Shown one piece after another: positions 31,051-31,082 of a DNA stretch of 31,082 bases; the stretch's first letter is position 1; each line of letters starts with the position of its first letter. Origin of the DNA: JBCCFW01 sp039029535. GTDB lineage: Bacteria > Acidobacteriota > JBCCFW01. The position numbers and the translations under genes were made by a program. The DNA lies in NCBI GenBank assembly GCA_039029535.1, contig JBCCFW010000087.1, forward strand, positions 1-31,082. Reading direction: 5' to 3'. Under the pieces are notes generated by a model. That model was not told the origin of the DNA. It made no database searches and worked only from the letters and a program-made list of their open reading frames with translations.

Positions 31051-31082
31051 TCACGGAAAACTCACGTTGACGAACTCGACCA
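31051..31082 (-). CDS. Possible C-terminal end of an upstream leftward gene
   Basis: A frame entering from the right edge reads VEFVNVSFP and stops at 31051-31053, 42 bases before the TSP3-like start. Nine complete codons are far too few to identify a protein, and the stretch could equally be non-coding 5' sequence. Confidence 0.2.
   Translation of the reverse strand, partial: VEFVNVSFP

Overview
The window is a GC-rich bacterial chromosome segment with short intergenic gaps and many 4-base GTGA start/stop overlaps. An ECF-like sigma factor directly upstream of a Hanks-type Ser/Thr kinase, a large secreted metallopeptidase with beta-sandwich modules, and a Cys-rich thrombospondin-type-3 repeat protein together suggest Planctomycetota. 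Myxococcota or a related lineage cannot be excluded from sequence alone. I see no insertion sequence, prophage, CRISPR array, tRNA or rRNA.

Layout. 1-5688 (+): a signalling cassette made of a subtilisin-like protease (5' end outside the window), a 117-aa orphan, an ECF-like sigma factor, a 1051-aa kinase/AAA/helical-repeat protein and an 87-aa orphan. 5761-7365 (-): a short-chain dehydrogenase of pteridine-reductase type followed by a VOC-SRPBCC fusion. 7366-8253: a long non-coding gap holding an exact sigma-54 promoter core, about 228 nt of hairpin-rich sequence and a 28-nt perfect palindromic terminator. This looks like an undescribed sigma-54-dependent small RNA. 8254-9251 (-): a small orphan and trmB. 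9320-10414 (+): a lipoprotein alpha/beta hydrolase lacking its nucleophilic Ser. 10427-13818 (-): lepA, ttcA and a TSUP-family permease. 13972-15825 (-): a secreted glycerophosphodiester phosphodiesterase read in frame into a second signal peptide and a degenerate HtrA-like/CsgG-like protein, probably two genes joined by a one-base frameshift. 16298-20740 (+): a 1480-aa secreted M36/M4-type metallopeptidase. 20786-24070 (+): the shikimate operon aroC, a fused aroK-aroB, and two small orphans chained by GTGA overlaps. 24089-26390 (-): a secreted DsbA/FrnE-like protein and three orphans, one resembling immunity proteins. 26569-28269 (+): a DUF4437 cupin lipoprotein, then a ribbon-helix-helix regulator paired with a small membrane protein. 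28360-31008 (-): a secreted protein with seven 33-residue Ca-binding/Cys repeats.

How parts may work together. The aro genes supply the kinase, dehydroquinate synthase and chorismate synthase steps from one transcript; the aroC start codon lies inside a perfect 13-bp hairpin. LepA and TtcA are translation and tRNA-modification housekeeping. The sigma/kinase cassette has no anti-sigma gene in view, so the kinase is the likely partner of the sigma factor, with the protease a possible output or input. The strongest candidates for new biology are the sigma-54 RNA locus, the aroC start hairpin, the sigma/kinase/protease cassette and several enzymes with substituted active-site residues.
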